Source: Buttiauxella gaviniae ATCC 51604
GTDB lineage: Bacteria > Pseudomonadota > Gammaproteobacteria > Enterobacterales > Enterobacteriaceae
NCBI RefSeq assembly: GCF_001654835.1
Contig: NZ_LXEP01000029.1
Location: 162,207-226,206, forward strand
DNA: 64,000 nt
Direction of reading: 5' to 3'
Below the pieces are notes generated by a model, which was not told where the DNA came from, made no database searches, and saw nothing but the letters and a program-made list of their open reading frames with translations. The translations under genes and the position numbers were made by a program. This document shows, in pieces, positions 28,765 to 38,005 of the stretch (positions within the stretch are counted from its first letter, which is position 1; every line of letters starts with the position of its first letter).

Positions 28765-29406
28765 ATGGCACGAAAAACCAAACAACAAGCACTGGAAACA
28801 CGCCAACACCTTCTGGATGTTGCGATCCGCTTGTTTTCACAATACGGAGTTTCCGCAACTTCGCTTGCAGATATCGCAAAAGCAGCTGGTGTAACCCGTG
28901 GTGCAATTTACTGGCATTTCAAAAATAAGTCGGATTTGTTTAATGAAATCTGGGAGCTAACTGAGTCCAGTATTGGCGATTTAGAAACTGAGTATCGGGC
29001 AAAATTTCCTGACGATCCACTTTCTGTTGTCAGAGAGTTACTTATTTACATATTACAAGCAACTGTCGCCGATGAACGCCGCCGCTTAATGACCGAAATC
29101 ATCTTCCATAAGTGCGAGTTTGTAGGTGAACTGGCTGTTTTACAACAGGCCAGACGCGAACTTTATATGGAAGGAAACGAGAGAATTGAGAGCAGTTTGC
29201 AGCGTTGTATTGATGCTGAAATGTTACCCAAAAACTTGCGTCTTGCTCACGCCGTTATCTTACTGCGTAGTTATATTACCGGGCTGATTGAAAACTGGCT
29301 GGTTGCACCAGATAGTTTTGATCTCCACGGCCAGGCCGAGGACTACGTCGCCATTCTGCTGGAAATGTTTCAAACCTGCCCAACCCTGAGATCCATCCCA
29401 CAATAA
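28765..29406 (+). CDS. acrR: TetR-family repressor AcrR
   Basis: A 213-residue repressor of acrAB (E. coli 215). The N-terminal TetR helix-turn-helix ([28 protein letters not shown], about 31-58) is conserved, followed by a drug-binding domain. It represses acrAB at the palindrome just upstream and is released by dyes and other pump substrates. It is divergent from acrA. Confidence 0.97.
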   Translation: MARKTKQQALETRQHLLDVAIRLFSQYGVSATSLADIAKAAGVTRGAIYWHFKNKSDLFNEIWELTESSIGDLETEYRAKFPDDPLSVVRELLIYILQATVADERRRLMTEIIFHKCEFVGELAVLQQARRELYMEGNERIESSLQRCIDAEMLPKNLRLAHAVILLRSYITGLIENWLVAPDSFDLHGQAEDYVAILLEMFQTCPTLRSIPQ

Positions 29407-29535
29407 AAATATGCTTATTAGGGTGATTCTGAACATAGTAGACCAAGGTTTTTCCGAAAAGACGTGCTAATCTTGCGGCTCATATTTCGTCTTTAACTCG
29501 CCATCCTTCGGCCTGTTCTCAAACACTGTCAAACT

Positions 29536-32500
29536 ATGCCGCAACTCTTGTATTCACTGTATTCACGTCGCGTACCCGCACGTTTTTTGCTCATTGCATT
29601 CGTTAGCCTGCTTTGCGTGCTGGCGCAGCCAGCCTGGGCGCAAAAAAATGGTAGCGATCTCCCTAGCCGCGATGAGATTCAAAATCAGCTGTCCGCACTG
29701 AATAAGCAAAAGACACTGTCTCCAAATGACAAACTCACCCAACAAGATCTCAATGAGACTCTTGAGGTGCTGGATAAAATTGATCGGGTCAAGGACGAAA
29801 CGGCAAAACTCCATCAGCAGGTGACGGAAGCACCAAAAGTGCTGCGCAAAGCCACTGATGCGCTCAACGAGATTAAAAACCAACACGCCAATCCGGCCGA
29901 TGAAGAAGCGGAAATCGAAGCGCTCAGTTTGCGCCAACTTGAGTCTCGCCTGAATGATTTAATGACGGAGTTACAGAACGCGCAAAGCGATTTAGCGACC
30001 TGGAATAGCCAACTGATTTCGCTGCAAACGCAACCTGAGCGTGTTCAGAATGCAATGACTGCGGCATCGACTCAGCTTGAAGCGATTCGCAATCGTCTTA
30101 ATGGTGTCACTCCAGGCGCTGTAGACTTACGACCAAGCCAGCAAACTTTATTACTGGCCCAACAAGCATTATTGAACGCGCAGTTAGATCAACAGCGTGA
30201 CAGCCTCAAAGGCAACACCATCTTGCAAGATACGTTGCAAAAGCAACGTGACTACACCAATGCGCATATTAATCAAATGGAGGCGACCCTCCAGATCCTG
30301 CAAAAAGTGGCGAGCAGCAAGCGTTTAACCCTGACGCAGCAGACCGCGCAGGACGCCATAGACTCTGAAGATACCGTTAAAATTCAGCAAAACCCGTTGG
30401 TTAAGCAGGAGCTCGATATCAACCATCAGTTGAGCCAGCGTCTGATTGATGCCACTCAGCATGCCAATGAAATGGTGCCTTCGAGCATCCGCATTAAAAA
30501 TACGCTGGATCGTGCTCTGCAATCTGAACGTAACCTCAAAGAACAGATCGCCGTTCTGAAAGGCAGCTTGTTGCTGTCGCGTATTCTTTACCAACAGCAG
30601 CAACAAAACCTACCGTCGGCGGAAGACACTGAAGATCTGACCAACCGCATTGCGGATATTCGTCTCGAACAGTTTGATGTAAACCAGCAACGTGACGCGT
30701 TGTTCCAACCGGACGAGCTGGTCGCGAAAATCGAAGATGGTCATAAAGCCGATGTCACCCCGGAAGTTCACGATGCGTTATTGCAGGTTCTGGATACTCG
30801 TCGTGAATTGCTAGATCAGTTGAATAAGCAGCTTGGCATGCAGTTAATGCTGGCCATCAACTTGCAGAACAACCAGCAGCAGCTGCAAAACGTCACCAAA
30901 TCCCTCGACCAGATCCTGACTGAGCAAATTTTCTGGGTAACCAGTAATAAGCCGATGGATTGGGACTGGCTGAAATCATTGCCTTCTTCTCTGCGCGATC
31001 AGTTTAAAAACGCCAGACTCAATTTCAAAGGGCCAGAAAACTCGCTTAAAATTCTCGCCATTCTGCTGCTGATGATTCCGGCTTTGTTGTTGGCAGGCGT
31101 TATACGTTGGCGCTTTAAAGCGATAGACCGTTATCTGGAAAAGCAGGCGAGTCGTGTCGGGCAATTGCGTAACGACAGCCAAATGCTGACCCCGAAAGCC
31201 ATTGCTCTGACGCTGGTTAAAGTTTTGCCGGGCGCTCTGGTCATCTACTCAATCGGCCTGGTGTTTGCTGGCTTGCAGATGAACATCAGCGAATCGATGT
31301 TGGCGTTTTGCAAACAGCTCTCCTTGTTCTGGTTAGTCTTCGGCTTAACTTACCAGGTGCTCTCTAAAAATGGTGTAGCTGTTAGCCACTTTAATATGCA
31401 ACCGCAACTGTGCAGCCATTATCGCCGCCAACTGGTGCGTATTGGTTGTGCACTATTACCGTTGTTATTCTGGTCGGTGCTCGGGGAGCGTTCGCCGCTA
31501 CATCTGGTTGAAGATGCGTTGGGTCAACTGATCATCTTCTTCAACCTGTTGCTTATCACCGCGCTTGTCTTCCCAATGTGCCGTGAAAACTGGCGCAATA
31601 AAAACAACCACACCATGCAGTTGTTTACTGTCACGATGATGGGCGTGGTACCCGCGGTGTTAATCGTGCTTACAGCGATGGGCTATTTTTATACGACACT
31701 TCGCCTTGCCGGTCGCTGGATTGAAACTATCTATCTGATACTTATCTGGAACCTGGTTTATCAGACCGTACTGCGTGGATTAAGCGTTGCAGCGCGTCGT
31801 ATGGCTTACCGCCGCGCCGTTGCGCGCCGTGAGAATCTGGTGAAAGAGGGCGCAGAAGGGGGCGAGCCGGTAGAAGAGCCACCGTTAGCGTTGGACCAAA
31901 TCAACCAGCAAACCATGCGTCTGGCTATCATTGCTCTGTTCGCCCTGTTTGCACTGGTGTTCTACACCATTTGGTCAGATTTGTTCGGGGTGTTCGGTTA
32001 CCTGGACAGTATCCAGCTATGGAGTTATAGCGCTTCCGAAGCGGGTGTAGCAGTAGTGAAAAACGTCACCATGGGCAGCCTGTTATTTGCCGCGATTGCT
32101 TTCGCTGTTGCCTGGGTGCTGATTCGCAACTTACCGGGCCTGCTTGAAGTACTGGTACTCTCACGTCTGCAAATGCGTCAGGGTGCTTCATACGCCATCA
32201 CTACCATTCTTAACTACGCCATTACTGCCGTAGGGGCGATGACCATCTTCGGCTCTCTCGGTGTGTCATGGGATAAGTTGCAATGGCTGGCAGCCGCGCT
32301 GTCGGTGGGCTTAGGTTTTGGTTTGCAGGAGATATTCGGTAACTTCGTTTCCGGCCTTATTATCCTGTTTGAACGCCCGGTGCGTATCGGCGATACCGTT
32401 ACGATTGGTGCATATTCCGGTAGCGTCAGCAAAATTCGTATTCGTGCCACCACGATTACAGACTTTGACCGCAAAGAAGTGATCATCCCGAACAAAGCGT

Positions 32501-32916
32501 TTGTGACGGAGCGACTGATCAACTGGTCGCTTACCGACACCATCACCCGCGTGGTTATCCGTCTGGGAGTGGCGTACGGATCCGATCTGGATAAAGTACG
32601 TGAGATCTTACTGAAAGCTGCGCATGAGCATCCGAAAGTGATGCACGACCCTGAGCCTACAGTGTTCTTTACTACCTTTGGGGCCAGTACGTTGGATCAC
32701 GAGCTGCGATTGTATGTGCGTGAACTGCGTGATCGCAGCTACACCGTCGATGAGCTAAACCGGACTATCGATCGTCTGTGTCGCGAAAATGGCATTAATA
32801 TCGCCTTCAACCAACTCGAAGTGCATTTGCGTAATGACAAAGGTAATGAATTGACAGAAGTGAAACGCGATATCAAGGGCAACTCAAACGGTGACGACAT
32901 CGTTCCTGCTCAGTAA
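29536..32916 (+). CDS. mscK: Potassium-gated mechanosensitive channel MscK
   Basis: An 1126-residue channel (E. coli MscK 1120). A Sec signal peptide (about 1-35, ending AWA-QK) precedes a large periplasmic coiled-coil domain (about 36-470) and some eleven membrane helices. The C-terminal MscS pore domain (about 880-1090) has the Gly/Ala-rich pore helix AALSVGLGFGLQEIFGNFVSG. It releases solutes on osmotic downshift and responds to external potassium. It follows acrR as in E. coli and converges on rsmS with a 3-base gap. Confidence 0.96.
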   Translation: MPQLLYSLYSRRVPARFLLIAFVSLLCVLAQPAWAQKNGSDLPSRDEIQNQLSALNKQKTLSPNDKLTQQDLNETLEVLDKIDRVKDETAKLHQQVTEAPKVLRKATDALNEIKNQHANPADEEAEIEALSLRQLESRLNDLMTELQNAQSDLATWNSQLISLQTQPERVQNAMTAASTQLEAIRNRLNGVTPGAVDLRPSQQTLLLAQQALLNAQLDQQRDSLKGNTILQDTLQKQRDYTNAHINQMEATLQILQKVASSKRLTLTQQTAQDAIDSEDTVKIQQNPLVKQELDINHQLSQRLIDATQHANEMVPSSIRIKNTLDRALQSERNLKEQIAVLKGSLLLSRILYQQQQQNLPSAEDTEDLTNRIADIRLEQFDVNQQRDALFQPDELVAKIEDGHKADVTPEVHDALLQVLDTRRELLDQLNKQLGMQLMLAINLQNNQQQLQNVTKSLDQILTEQIFWVTSNKPMDWDWLKSLPSSLRDQFKNARLNFKGPENSLKILAILLLMIPALLLAGVIRWRFKAIDRYLEKQASRVGQLRNDSQMLTPKAIALTLVKVLPGALVIYSIGLVFAGLQMNISESMLAFCKQLSLFWLVFGLTYQVLSKNGVAVSHFNMQPQLCSHYRRQLVRIGCALLPLLFWSVLGERSPLHLVEDALGQLIIFFNLLLITALVFPMCRENWRNKNNHTMQLFTVTMMGVVPAVLIVLTAMGYFYTTLRLAGRWIETIYLILIWNLVYQTVLRGLSVAARRMAYRRAVARRENLVKEGAEGGEPVEEPPLALDQINQQTMRLAIIALFALFALVFYTIWSDLFGVFGYLDSIQLWSYSASEAGVAVVKNVTMGSLLFAAIAFAVAWVLIRNLPGLLEVLVLSRLQMRQGASYAITTILNYAITAVGAMTIFGSLGVSWDKLQWLAAALSVGLGFGLQEIFGNFVSGLIILFERPVRIGDTVTIGAYSGSVSKIRIRATTITDFDRKEVIIPNKAFVTERLINWSLTDTITRVVIRLGVAYGSDLDKVREILLKAAHEHPKVMHDPEPTVFFTTFGASTLDHELRLYVRELRDRSYTVDELNRTIDRLCRENGINIAFNQLEVHLRNDKGNELTEVKRDIKGNSNGDDIVPAQ

Positions 32917-32919
32917 AAA

Positions 32920-33075
32920 TTAGCGGGAGGTGTTCTCTTCCCGCTTACGCAAAAAATCCTGACGGACAATCTCAAGCGCTGCGAGCGCGGTTTCCGTCGG
33001 GATTTCATGTTGTTCCAGCAACATTATCAAATCGACAGCCAGTTTGACTTCTTCTGGTGCGTTTTCCAGCGACAT
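32920..33075 (-). CDS. rsmS: Pleiotropic regulatory protein RsmS
   Basis: A 51-residue protein (starts [20 protein letters not shown], ends REENTSR), homologous to E. coli YbaM/RsmS (53 residues). In Pectobacterium RsmS affects secondary metabolism and motility; in E. coli its function is not established. The start codon abuts the stop of the upstream membrane-protein gene, so translation is likely coupled. It is too short for many gene finders but its conservation supports it. Confidence 0.88.
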   Translation of the reverse strand: MSLENAPEEVKLAVDLIMLLEQHEIPTETALAALEIVRQDFLRKREENTSR

Positions 33076-33324
33076 TTAATTAACCCGTAGTTTGCGAAAC
33101 AAAAAGAGAAATAACAGCGCGCCAATGACGGCGGCAAACAGCGCTCGCGCATCAAGCGTGGCCAAAGTACCAATATTAAAGACGGCGCAAATATAGCCGC
33201 CGATCAGTGCCCCTGCGGTGGTTGTCACGACTGCAATCGCAAACATGCCGCTTCTTGCTGGCCATAACAGCCTCATCATTACCGCGACCAGCACACCGAT
33301 TAATACCCAGGCTAAAAGTCCCAT
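33076..33324 (-). CDS. GlsB/YeaQ/YmgE-like small membrane protein
   Basis: An 82-residue, very hydrophobic protein with three predicted helices and a glycine-rich middle (TTTAGALIGGYI). It resembles the transglycosylase-associated GlsB/YeaQ/YmgE family in size and layout, though I cannot confirm this without a search. A GGAG box lies 8 bases before the ATG. In E. coli rsmS follows priC directly; this gene is an extra insertion in that operon. Its function is unknown. Confidence 0.65.
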   Translation of the reverse strand: MGLLAWVLIGVLVAVMMRLLWPARSGMFAIAVVTTTAGALIGGYICAVFNIGTLATLDARALFAAVIGALLFLFLFRKLRVN

Positions 33325-33352
33325 GGAGCTTCTCCCGATTGACCGACTCTCG

Positions 33353-33889
33353 TTAGCTTAGCCCACGTTCCCGGCGTTCGATGGATCGCTCGATACGCGT
33401 TAAAGCCTGGCGACAACGCTGCAAACGGCCTTCAAGAGCGGCCAGTTCCTTCTGGAGCTTTTGTTGCCCGGCGAGCGTGACCTGTACTGAAAGTTGGCTT
33501 TCACGATCGCTAATCATAATCTGGATGCGGCGTTCGTAATCCTGGTGAGTGGAGAGCTTCTCATACAAGTTTTCGACAACCGGCGGCTGCGGATCGTTTT
33601 TACGCATCTTCCAGGTCGCCAGCTCACGCTGCAAAGCGGAAATCTGCGCCACCAGCTTTTCGGCCAGATACGCAACTTGCTCCGCTTTACCCACTTTCAC
33701 GCTAAGCTGTAGCTGTGCGAGATTTGCCTGAACTTCGGTCAGATAATCTTTAAGTTGCGTACTGTGAGTGGAAAACAGTTTACGATCGAAGCGTGCTTGC
33801 GATGCGCGTTGTAACGAGACAGGCGCAATGGCCTGTGCGAGTTCCGCGACGCGAGCATCCAAAGCTTGTAACAGCGCGGCGGTTTTCAC
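33353..33889 (-). CDS. priC: Primosomal replication protein PriC
   Basis: A 178-residue helical protein (E. coli 175). PriC restarts stalled replication forks by loading DnaB at forks with single-stranded gaps on the leading strand. Similarity is moderate: MKTAALLQALDARVAELAQ at the start and the Arg-rich C-terminus (RRERGLS). Such divergence is usual for this family. It is the first gene of the priC - membrane protein - rsmS unit and divergent from ybaN. Confidence 0.9.
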   Translation of the reverse strand: MKTAALLQALDARVAELAQAIAPVSLQRASQARFDRKLFSTHSTQLKDYLTEVQANLAQLQLSVKVGKAEQVAYLAEKLVAQISALQRELATWKMRKNDPQPPVVENLYEKLSTHQDYERRIQIMISDRESQLSVQVTLAGQQKLQKELAALEGRLQRCRQALTRIERSIERRERGLS

Positions 33890-33934
33890 AAAATGAATCT
33901 CCAGTGTTGCACGTGTTTAAGTACGGAATAATGA

Positions 33935-34312
33935 ATGAAACGGATCATTTTAATCATCATTGGTTGGCTGGCGGTAGTCCTTGCGACGCTGGGTGTTGTT
34001 TTACCTTTACTTCCCACAACCCCATTTTTGCTGCTGGCGGCCTGGTGCTTCGCCCGTTCCTCGCCGCGCTTTCATCACTGGTTACTGTACCGCTCATGGT
34101 TTGGCAGTTATATCCGCCATTGGCAGGACCATCGTGCGCTGCCGCCGGGAGCTAAACCCAGGGCGCTGATTTTCATCGTATTAACCTTTGCGGTATCCCT
34201 TTATCTGGTCAATATTTTGTGGGTCAGACTACTATTATTAGTGATGATGTGCGCGCTGCTGTTCTTTATGTGGCGTATGCCGGTAATTGATGAAAAGCAA
34301 CAAAAGCCATAA
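33935..34312 (+). CDS. ybaN: DUF454 inner-membrane protein YbaN
   Basis: A 125-residue membrane protein with about three helices and the DUF454 signature (GVVLPLLPTTPFLLLAAWCFARSSPRFHHWL). It matches E. coli YbaN in length and position. Its function is unknown. It is divergent from priC. Confidence 0.94.
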   Translation: MKRIILIIIGWLAVVLATLGVVLPLLPTTPFLLLAAWCFARSSPRFHHWLLYRSWFGSYIRHWQDHRALPPGAKPRALIFIVLTFAVSLYLVNILWVRLLLLVMMCALLFFMWRMPVIDEKQQKP

Positions 34313-34450
34313 ACCGCATTTGCAGTGGTTGCAATTGTTGGTGCCAGCCAGTAAATTCGACCGTTTTCGAGCACGGTATGACCGATTATTGAACGTTTAA
34401 TAAATCCGTCTCGTGCTTTGTTAGAATCATGTTTTTAGCAGGCATTAATT

Positions 34451-35002
34451 ATGACCGCGACTGCGCAGCAGCTTGAATATCTGAAAAATAGCATCAAAAG
34501 TATTCCAGACTACCCAAAACCTGGGATCTTATTCCGTGACGTTACCAGCTTGCTTGAAGATCCGAAAGCCTACGCCACCAGCATCGAGTTATTAGTCTCA
34601 CGCTTCAAAGACGCCGGTATCACCAAAGTGGTGGGTACCGAAGCGCGTGGGTTCTTGTTTGGCGCACCGGTTGCGCTGGAATTAGGTGTCGGCTTCGTGC
34701 CGGTACGCAAGCCTGGCAAACTGCCGCGTGAAACTATCGCTGAAAACTACGAGCTGGAATACGGCACCGATCAGCTGGAGATCCACGTTGATGCAATCCA
34801 GCCTGGCGACAAAGTTCTGGTGGTGGATGACCTGCTGGCAACTGGCGGCACCATCGAAGCAACAGTGAAACTGATCCGCCGTTTGGGTGGGGAAGTGACT
34901 GACGCTGCGTTTATCATCAATCTGTTTGATATTGGTGGTGAGCAGCGCCTGGAAAAAATGGGCGTGAAAAGCTACAGCCTCGTGCTTTTCCCTGGCCACT
35001 AA
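34451..35002 (+). CDS. apt: Adenine phosphoribosyltransferase
   Basis: A 183-residue enzyme that converts adenine and PRPP to AMP in purine salvage. The PRPP-binding motif [13 protein letters not shown] lies at about 122-134. EARGFLFG and PVRKPGKLP are also diagnostic. Length and sequence match E. coli Apt. It is followed by an ERIC element before dnaX. Confidence 0.97.
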   Translation: MTATAQQLEYLKNSIKSIPDYPKPGILFRDVTSLLEDPKAYATSIELLVSRFKDAGITKVVGTEARGFLFGAPVALELGVGFVPVRKPGKLPRETIAENYELEYGTDQLEIHVDAIQPGDKVLVVDDLLATGGTIEATVKLIRRLGGEVTDAAFIINLFDIGGEQRLEKMGVKSYSLVLFPGH

Positions 35003-35026
35003 GTCCAGCCTTCGTATTCCCCAAAT

Positions 35027-35222
35027 TATACCCGTTAGCATTCGAGTTGCAGGTAGGTGGCAAGGACGAGACAAATTCGTCGGGAACGAATTTGACCAGC
35101 CGAAGGCTGGCCTCCGGTGAGAGACAGGAGTCTCTCATTAATCCCATGGAGCTTACATGAGTAAGTGACTGGGATGAGCGTATGCAGCCAACACCCCTGC
35201 AGCTTGAAGGATGATGGGTATA
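35027..35222. repeat. ERIC element with internal insertion (copy A)
   Basis: About 196 bp, bounded by inverted TATACCC and GGGTATA ends. It contains the ERIC core (AGCTTACATGAGTAAGTGAC, then TGGGATGAGCG). It is longer than the standard 127 bp because of an inserted block with three small hairpins (CAAATTCG/CGAATTTG, CCAGCC/GGCTGG, GAGAGAC/GTCTCTC). It fills the apt-dnaX gap. Confidence 0.9.
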
Positions 35223-35299
35223 GAAGCCTCGCCCATAAGGTGAGGCTTATGTTAGCATTACCCCCTCAATTCACTCCCGCGATGTAGAGCCTATCTCGA

Positions 35300-37219
35300 A
35301 TGAGCTACCAGGTCTTAGCCCGCAAATGGCGGCCACAAACTTTTGCTGATGTAGTCGGCCAGCAACACGTGTTGACTGCCCTGGCTAATGGCTTATCCAT
35401 GGGCCGAATCCACCACGCCTATCTCTTTTCAGGGACGCGCGGCGTGGGTAAAACGTCCATCGCTCGCCTGTTGGCGAAAGGGTTAAATTGTGAAACCGGC
35501 ATTACCGCCACTCCTTGCGGTGTATGCGACAATTGCCGCGAAATCGAACAAGGTCGCTTTGTTGATCTGATTGAAATTGATGCCGCCTCGCGCACCAAAG
35601 TAGAAGATACGCGTGATTTGCTGGACAACGTTCAGTACGCGCCAGCGCGTGGCCGCTTCAAAGTTTATCTTATCGATGAAGTGCACATGCTCTCCCGCCA
35701 CAGCTTCAACGCATTGTTGAAGACGCTGGAAGAGCCGCCATCGCACGTCAAATTCCTGCTGGCGACGACTGACCCGCAAAAACTGCCGGTCACTATTCTT
35801 TCTCGCTGCCTACAATTCCACCTGAAAGCGCTGGATGTCGAACAAATCCGCCATCAGTTGGAATACATTCTTGGTGAAGAAAAAATCCCCAGCGAAACCC
35901 GTGCTCTGCAACTGTTGGCTCGCGCCGCAGATGGCAGCCTACGTGATGCACTAAGTCTTACCGACCAGGCGATTGCGAGTGGTGATGGGCATGTAACAAC
36001 AGCCGCTGTCAGCACGATGCTGGGCACGCTCGATGACGACCAGGCTCTTTCGCTAGTTGAGGCGATGGTGCAGGCTGATGGTGAGCGAGTGATGAACTTG
36101 CTTAATGAAGCCGCCGGGCGCGGTGTTGAGTGGGAAGCTTTGCTAGTGGAAATGCTGAGTTTGCTGCACCGCGTAGCAATGGTTCAGCTTTCGCCTGCAG
36201 CCTTAGGCAGCGACATGGCCGCGATTGAACAGCGTATGCGTGAGCTGGCGCGTGTCGTGCCGCCTGCTGAAGTCCAACTTTATTACCAAACCTTGCTGAT
36301 TGGTCGCAAAGAGCTATCCTGGGCGCCAGATCGCCGTATGGGCATTGAAATGACTCTGTTGCGCGCGCTGGCATTCCACCCGCGCAAGCCACTACCAGAG
36401 CCAGAACAACCGCGTCAGGCACCGAGTATTCCGGTGGTGAACCCTGTTCCGGTGCGCCAACAAATGACACCCGCGCCACGGCCCAATGAGACTGCGCTGC
36501 CAGACACCACCAGTCAGGTGTTGCAAGCGCGAACACAGCTCATGCGCCAGCAGGGAGCCAACAAAGCAAAAAAGAGTGAGCCGGCAGCGCCAAATCTAGC
36601 GCGGCCGGCAAAGAACAGTACCGCTCTGGAACGTTTAGCCTCGGTGAGCGAACGTATCCAGTCCCGGCCCGCAGCGCAGACAGAAGAAAAGCCTGAGCCC
36701 AAGCCCGAGGCTTATCGCTGGAAGTCGCAAATTGTTTCTGATGTCGTCGAAGAACCCGTTGCGACACCAAAAGCATTGAAGCGCGCGATGGAGCATGAGA
36801 AAACGCCTGAGCTTGCGCAAAAACTGGCTCTGGAGGCCATTGAGCGCGATAGCTGGTCGGCTGAAATTAGCCAACTGGTGCTGCCGAAATTAGTGCAGCA
36901 GCTTGCATTAAATGCCTGGAAAGAGCAGGACGGTAACCGTGTCTGTTTGCACTTGCGCCCGGCACTTCGGCATTTGAATTCACCGTCGGCGCAGAAAACG
37001 CTGGTGGACGCGTTGAGTACTTTTAGTGGTGAAACTGTTGAGCTGACTATTATTGAAGATGATAATCTTGCGCAACGTACCCCGCTTGAATGGCGCCAGG
37101 CCATCTACGAAGAGAAGCTGGCACAAGCGCGGGAAGCAATGAAAACTGACAACAACATTCAGACGCTGCGTCGTTTCTTTGATGCGGAACTGGATGACGA
37201 TAGTATTCGACCAATTTGA
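35300..37219 (+). CDS. dnaX: DNA polymerase III tau/gamma subunit
   Basis: A 639-residue clamp-loader ATPase (E. coli tau 643). Domain I has Walker A GTRGVGKTS (45-53) and a zinc module with four cysteines (64, 73, 76, 79). VEDTRDLLDNVQYAP and the SRC arginine finger (LSRCLQF) are conserved. The tail after about residue 420 binds DnaB and the polymerase in tau. A programmed -1 frameshift yields the shorter gamma. A GATGTAGAGCC leader with weak ribosome site precedes the ATG. It probably forms an operon with ybaB. Confidence 0.97.
   Translation: MSYQVLARKWRPQTFADVVGQQHVLTALANGLSMGRIHHAYLFSGTRGVGKTSIARLLAKGLNCETGITATPCGVCDNCREIEQGRFVDLIEIDAASRTKVEDTRDLLDNVQYAPARGRFKVYLIDEVHMLSRHSFNALLKTLEEPPSHVKFLLATTDPQKLPVTILSRCLQFHLKALDVEQIRHQLEYILGEEKIPSETRALQLLARAADGSLRDALSLTDQAIASGDGHVTTAAVSTMLGTLDDDQALSLVEAMVQADGERVMNLLNEAAGRGVEWEALLVEMLSLLHRVAMVQLSPAALGSDMAAIEQRMRELARVVPPAEVQLYYQTLLIGRKELSWAPDRRMGIEMTLLRALAFHPRKPLPEPEQPRQAPSIPVVNPVPVRQQMTPAPRPNETALPDTTSQVLQARTQLMRQQGANKAKKSEPAAPNLARPAKNSTALERLASVSERIQSRPAAQTEEKPEPKPEAYRWKSQIVSDVVEEPVATPKALKRAMEHEKTPELAQKLALEAIERDSWSAEISQLVLPKLVQQLALNAWKEQDGNRVCLHLRPALRHLNSPSAQKTLVDALSTFSGETVELTIIEDDNLAQRTPLEWRQAIYEEKLAQAREAMKTDNNIQTLRRFFDAELDDDSIRPI
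36552..36609 (+). promoter_or_regulatory. Programmed -1 frameshift signal in dnaX
   Basis: Slippery heptamer A AAA AAG at 36568-36574, in the correct reading phase, is preceded 10 bases upstream by a Shine-Dalgarno-like AGGGAG (36552-36557). It is followed by a stem GCCGGC / GCCGGC (36580-36585 and 36604-36609). After slippage the ribosome reads GAG TGA, so gamma would be 426 residues. All three elements match the E. coli dnaX signal. Confidence 0.93.
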
Positions 37220-37228
37220 CAGACCGGT

Positions 37229-37355
37229 TACACCCTTCGCCCTTCAAGTAGCAGGGTTGTTGGCTGCTCTCGTTCACCCGAATCACTTACTCAAGTAAGC
37301 TCATCGGGATTCGTTCGATTGCCGCCTAACTGCATCTTGAAGTAGCTTGGGTATA
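37229..37355. repeat. ERIC element, full length (copy B)
   Basis: Exactly 127 bp between the inverted ends (TACACCC... GGGTATA). The central palindrome is ACTTACTCAAGTAAG. It lies between dnaX and ybaB. Confidence 0.9.
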
Positions 37356-37431
37356 TGCCGGTTTGTTGTAAACCCTGATAGCCGTTAATCGTCACGTACG
37401 GTTAGTCGGCCCGAGCAAAAGAGAGAAGACT

Positions 37432-37761
37432 ATGTTTGGAAAAGGCGGTCTGGGCAACATCATGAAGCAAGCCCAGCAGATGCAGGAAAAAATGGCCCAG
37501 GTTCAGGAAGAAATCGCCCAAATGGAAGTCACTGGCGAATCCGGCGCGGGTCTGGTCAAAGTGACCATCAATGGTGCTCACAACTGCCGTCGCGTGGAAA
37601 TCGATCCAAGCCTGATGGAAGACGACAAAGAGATGGTTGAAGATCTGGTTGCTGCGGCCTTCAACGATGCGGCTCGTCGTATCGGCGAAGCGCAGAAAGA
37701 GAAAATGGCGGGTGTTTCCAGCGGGATGCAGTTGCCACCAGGCTTCAAAATGCCATTCTGA
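37432..37761 (+). CDS. ybaB: Nucleoid-associated protein YbaB
   Basis: A 109-residue YbaB/EbfC-family DNA-binding protein, a dimer with a tweezer-like shape. It has a helical N-terminus ([21 protein letters not shown]) and the conserved [22 protein letters not shown] core. GAGAGA lies upstream of the ATG. In E. coli recR overlaps or follows it immediately, whereas here about 3 kb of other genes separate the two. Confidence 0.97.
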   Translation: MFGKGGLGNIMKQAQQMQEKMAQVQEEIAQMEVTGESGAGLVKVTINGAHNCRRVEIDPSLMEDDKEMVEDLVAAAFNDAARRIGEAQKEKMAGVSSGMQLPPGFKMPF

Positions 37762-37765
37762 TTTT

Positions 37766-37960
37766 CTGTCATTCTTCGTGTTGCGGGGGCGTTAGCTACG
37801 TTATTCGGCTCATCCGTGAGCCTCACCCCTTCGGGGCCGCAGCAAGCAGCGTTCAAATCTGCTCCCGGCAGATTTGTCGCAAAACCCAGTCACTTACTTG
37901 AGTAAGTGACTGGGGATTTGCTCCTTTGCTGCCTACCTGCAACTCGAATTATTTAGGGCA
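37766..37960. repeat. ERIC element with internal insertion (copy C)
   Basis: About 195 bp. It contains the central ERIC palindrome CAGTCACTTACTTGAGTAAG and the terminal GCAACTCGAATTATTTAGGG. The left part has an extra block with a CCCCTTCGGGG hairpin and a CAAATCTGC/GCAGATTTG stem. The left boundary is approximate. It marks the ybaB side of the inserted module. Confidence 0.85.
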
Positions 37961-38005
37961 TTAATAGTTTGCCCTTAACTCAATGAGGGCATCTAACTAA
38001 CACCC

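Noticed and set aside
35027..35222. Possible small genes or CRISPR-like repeats in the apt-dnaX gap
   Set aside because: The repeats are the ends and core of an ERIC element with small hairpins. There are no regularly spaced direct repeats or unique spacers.
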